Notes under the pieces: generated by a model
The model's input: only the letters and a program-made list of their open reading frames with translations
What the model was told of the DNA's origin: nothing
The model's database searches: none
Shown: one piece after another, positions 62,487 to 64,000 of the stretch
How the letters are laid out: every line of letters starts with the position of its first letter
How positions within the stretch are numbered: position 1 is the first letter of the stretch
Source of the DNA: Corynebacterium maris DSM 45190
GTDB taxonomy: Bacteria > Actinomycetota > Actinomycetes > Mycobacteriales > Mycobacteriaceae
Assembly: GCF_000442645.1 (NCBI RefSeq)
Contig: NC_021915.1
Coordinates: forward strand, 372,001-436,000
Reading direction: 5' to 3'
DNA: 64,000 nucleotides
Translations under genes and position numbers: made by a program

Positions 62487-63044
62487 GTGACAGAACTCAA
62501 GCACTGGCTGAACTACGCCGCCGGCGAAATGGGCATCGAGGCGCACCGCATCCCCGTGGTCATCCTCTCCGCCGTCGGCATCTACCTGGCCTTCCTCCTC
62601 CTCGTCCGCGTGTTCACGCCGCGGGTGCTGGCGCAGGTGACCATCTTCGACGCCGTCGTGCTGGTCATGTTCGGCGCCGTCGCCGGCCGCGTGGTCATCG
62701 GCCACCCGCCGTCGCTGGCCGCCGGCGTCATCGGCCTGGCCACCCTGATGGTCATGGAGGCCATCTTCGGCGGACTGCGCTCCACCCGCGGCTTCCGCGC
62801 TCTGCTCCAGGGCAGCCCCGTGCTCATCGTCGCCCAGGGGGAGATCGTCACCGCCGCACTACGGCGCACCCGCCTGACCTCCCGCGACGTGCACTCCCTG
62901 CTGCGCCGCGCCGGAGTGGGCTCTCTGTCGGAGGCCCAGGCCGTGATCGCCGAACCCACCGGGGACATCTCCGTCTTCCGCGTCGGCCAACCCCTCGACC
63001 AGGCGGCGCTGCAGGACGTGGTGGGCGCGGAACTGCTGAAGTGA
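62487..63044 (+). CDS. DUF421/YetF-domain membrane protein
   Basis: 185 residues. Three membrane segments are followed by the DUF421 cytosolic domain (GSPVLIVAQGEIVTAALRRTRLTSRDVHSLLRRAGVGSLSEAQAVI). The GTG at 62487 (VTELKHWL) lies 10 bp after TAGAGT, so a leaderless mRNA is likely; an ATG at 62400 is an alternative. Divergent from fas. Function unknown. Confidence 0.7.
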   Translation: MTELKHWLNYAAGEMGIEAHRIPVVILSAVGIYLAFLLLVRVFTPRVLAQVTIFDAVVLVMFGAVAGRVVIGHPPSLAAGVIGLATLMVMEAIFGGLRSTRGFRALLQGSPVLIVAQGEIVTAALRRTRLTSRDVHSLLRRAGVGSLSEAQAVIAEPTGDISVFRVGQPLDQAALQDVVGAELLK

Positions 63045-63052
63045 GGCCGGTG

Positions 63053-63157
63053 TTTTCTGCAGCTGCAGAAAATGGGGCTCACGTGAGTCGGTCGGTGAAG
63101 TGGCGGGGGCGACACGTCTGCCTGTCGGCGAGGCATTAACTTTCTGCACGTGCAGAA
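63053..63157. promoter_or_regulatory. Pair of perfect palindromes upstream of the HD-domain gene
   Basis: TTTTCTGCAGCTGCAGAAAA (63053-63072) and TTCTGCACGTGCAGAA (63142-63157) share the arms TTCTGCA/TGCAGAA; only the central two bases differ. Their centres are 87 bp apart. They occupy the 258-bp interval between the DUF421 and HD-domain genes and look like two copies of one operator. Confidence 0.6.
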
Positions 63158-63302
63158 TCGCCGGCAGTCTCGGAACCCCTCACTGAGCTGGCCGCGCGCC
63201 GGATTTCCTGTGCTGGTTGGCTGAAATGACATGTTTTCCTACGATCGCGTGGCCACAATGGGGAAGGAACGTGAACCCGACACTTGTTTAGGAGCACTTC
63301 CC

Positions 63303-63941
63303 ATGGGTGAAACGATTGCCGGCATCACCGTCCCCGACTCAACGCTGGCCAAAGACGCCACCGCCTTGGTCCGCGACGCCACCAATGACTTGATCTACAA
63401 CCACTCCCGCCGCACCTTCTTCTTCGGCGCTTTGCGAGGCGAACGCGACGGCGTCGACTACGACCCCGAACTGCTGTACGTGGGGGCCATGCTCCACGAC
63501 CTGGGACTGACGGAGAAATACCGGAGTAACGACCAGCGCTTCGAGATCGACGCCGCCAACGAGGCCCGGAAGTTCCTCTTGGACAACGGCCTGTCGGACG
63601 AGAAAGCTGACACCGTGTGGACGGCGATCGCGCTGCACACCACCCCGGAGATCCCGCTGCACATGGGACCGGAGATCGCCCTGGTCACCCGCGGCGTGGA
63701 ATATGACGTCATGGGCGTCGACTTCGACACCGTCAGCGACGCCACCCGCGCCGAGGTCGTGGCCGCGCACCCGCGCCCAGACTTCAAAAACGGCATCCTC
63801 GCCGCCTTCACCGAGGGGCTCAAGCACCGTCCGGAGACGACCTTCGGCAACGTGAAGGCTGACGTGCTCGCCCACTTCCTCCCCGGCTTCGAACGCGGTG
63901 ACTTCGTCGAGGTCGTCAAAAACAGCGACTGGCCGGAGTAG
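63303..63941 (+). CDS. HD-domain hydrolase, cyanamide-hydratase-like
   Basis: 212 residues. NHSRRTFFFGALRGE (His34), LHDLG (His65, Asp66) and ALHTTPEIPLH (His112, His120) give a complete HD metal site. The stretch around NHSRRTFFFG is typical of the yeast cyanamide hydratase (Ddi2/3) branch of HD proteins. The real substrate is unknown. The ATG at 63303 follows AGGAGCACTTCCC. Confidence 0.75.
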   Translation: MGETIAGITVPDSTLAKDATALVRDATNDLIYNHSRRTFFFGALRGERDGVDYDPELLYVGAMLHDLGLTEKYRSNDQRFEIDAANEARKFLLDNGLSDEKADTVWTAIALHTTPEIPLHMGPEIALVTRGVEYDVMGVDFDTVSDATRAEVVAAHPRPDFKNGILAAFTEGLKHRPETTFGNVKADVLAHFLPGFERGDFVEVVKNSDWPE

Positions 63942-63942
63942 G

Positions 63943-64000
63943 TCACCGTTTGCGGGCCAGCTGTGGAAAAAGATCTGCGGGGTAGTGTTCGCAGCCCGCA
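63943..64000 (-). CDS. C-terminal end of a gene cut by the window edge
   Basis: On the minus strand the frame AGCEHYPADLFPQLARKR ends with TGA at 63943. It converges with the HD gene at a 1-bp distance, and the codons are coding-like. Too little is visible to identify the protein. Confidence 0.45.
   Translation of the reverse strand, partial: AGCEHYPADLFPQLARKR

Overview
The window is a chromosomal segment of a high-GC actinobacterium, almost certainly a Corynebacterium. The evidence is a giant type I fatty acid synthase (about 3,000 residues), two secreted mycolyltransferase-type esterases, a corynebacterial-type lipoamide dehydrogenase next to sdhCAB, and small actinobacterial families (DUF2505, DUF2516, LmeA/DUF2993). 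I cannot name the species from sequence alone.

Layout. 0-7.2 kb, minus strand: a gene cut by the window edge, a multispanning membrane protein that overlaps an M1 aminopeptidase, a prolyl-oligopeptidase-type peptidase and a tandem pair of mycolyltransferases. 7.4-14.7 kb, plus strand: a 36-residue peptide with its own promoter and a strong terminator, lpd, a membrane protein of unknown function, then sdhC-sdhA-sdhB and a small membrane protein; the sdh promoter region is rich in repeats. 14.8-20.9 kb: a four-gene housekeeping cluster (DUF445, an unknown protein, DUF2516, a DeoC-like protein), three minus-strand genes (LmeA-like, methyltransferase-like, DUF2505) and murB. 21.0-26.8 kb: a complete ribose uptake and catabolism operon, rbsR-A-C-B-K-D, with two LacI-type operators upstream. 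26.8-39.1 kb, mixed: a DUF262/DUF1524 restriction-type nuclease, an RraB-DUF3806-like protein, a 2-keto-3-deoxygluconate permease, a LysR regulator, an MFS exporter, a 16-cysteine copper-storage-like protein, an MFS transporter fused to two CBS domains, a thiolase and a lipoprotein.

39.1-52.9 kb is a defence island with nested mobile-element debris. It holds a NucS-like nuclease divergent from mcrB-mcrC, then a tightly coupled pair: a fusion of a phospholipase-D-type nuclease with an SNF2 helicase, and an MmeI-like DNA adenine methyltransferase. Parts of the island are clearly poorer in GC than the core genes. Downstream lie a truncated CRESS-type Rep helicase domain, a 24-bp tandem repeat array, a transposase 5' fragment split by a complete IS3-family element, and an IS5-type fragment. 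53.2-64 kb returns to the core genome: fas, a DUF421 protein, two conspicuous palindromes, an HD-domain hydrolase and a gene cut by the right edge.

How the parts fit. Mycolyltransferases and fas serve the mycolate envelope. lpd and sdhCAB serve the TCA cycle. The rbs operon imports ribose, anomerises it and phosphorylates it. The island stacks at least three putative nucleic-acid restriction modules beside mobile-element remains, as expected of an integration hot spot. No tRNA, rRNA or CRISPR array was seen.
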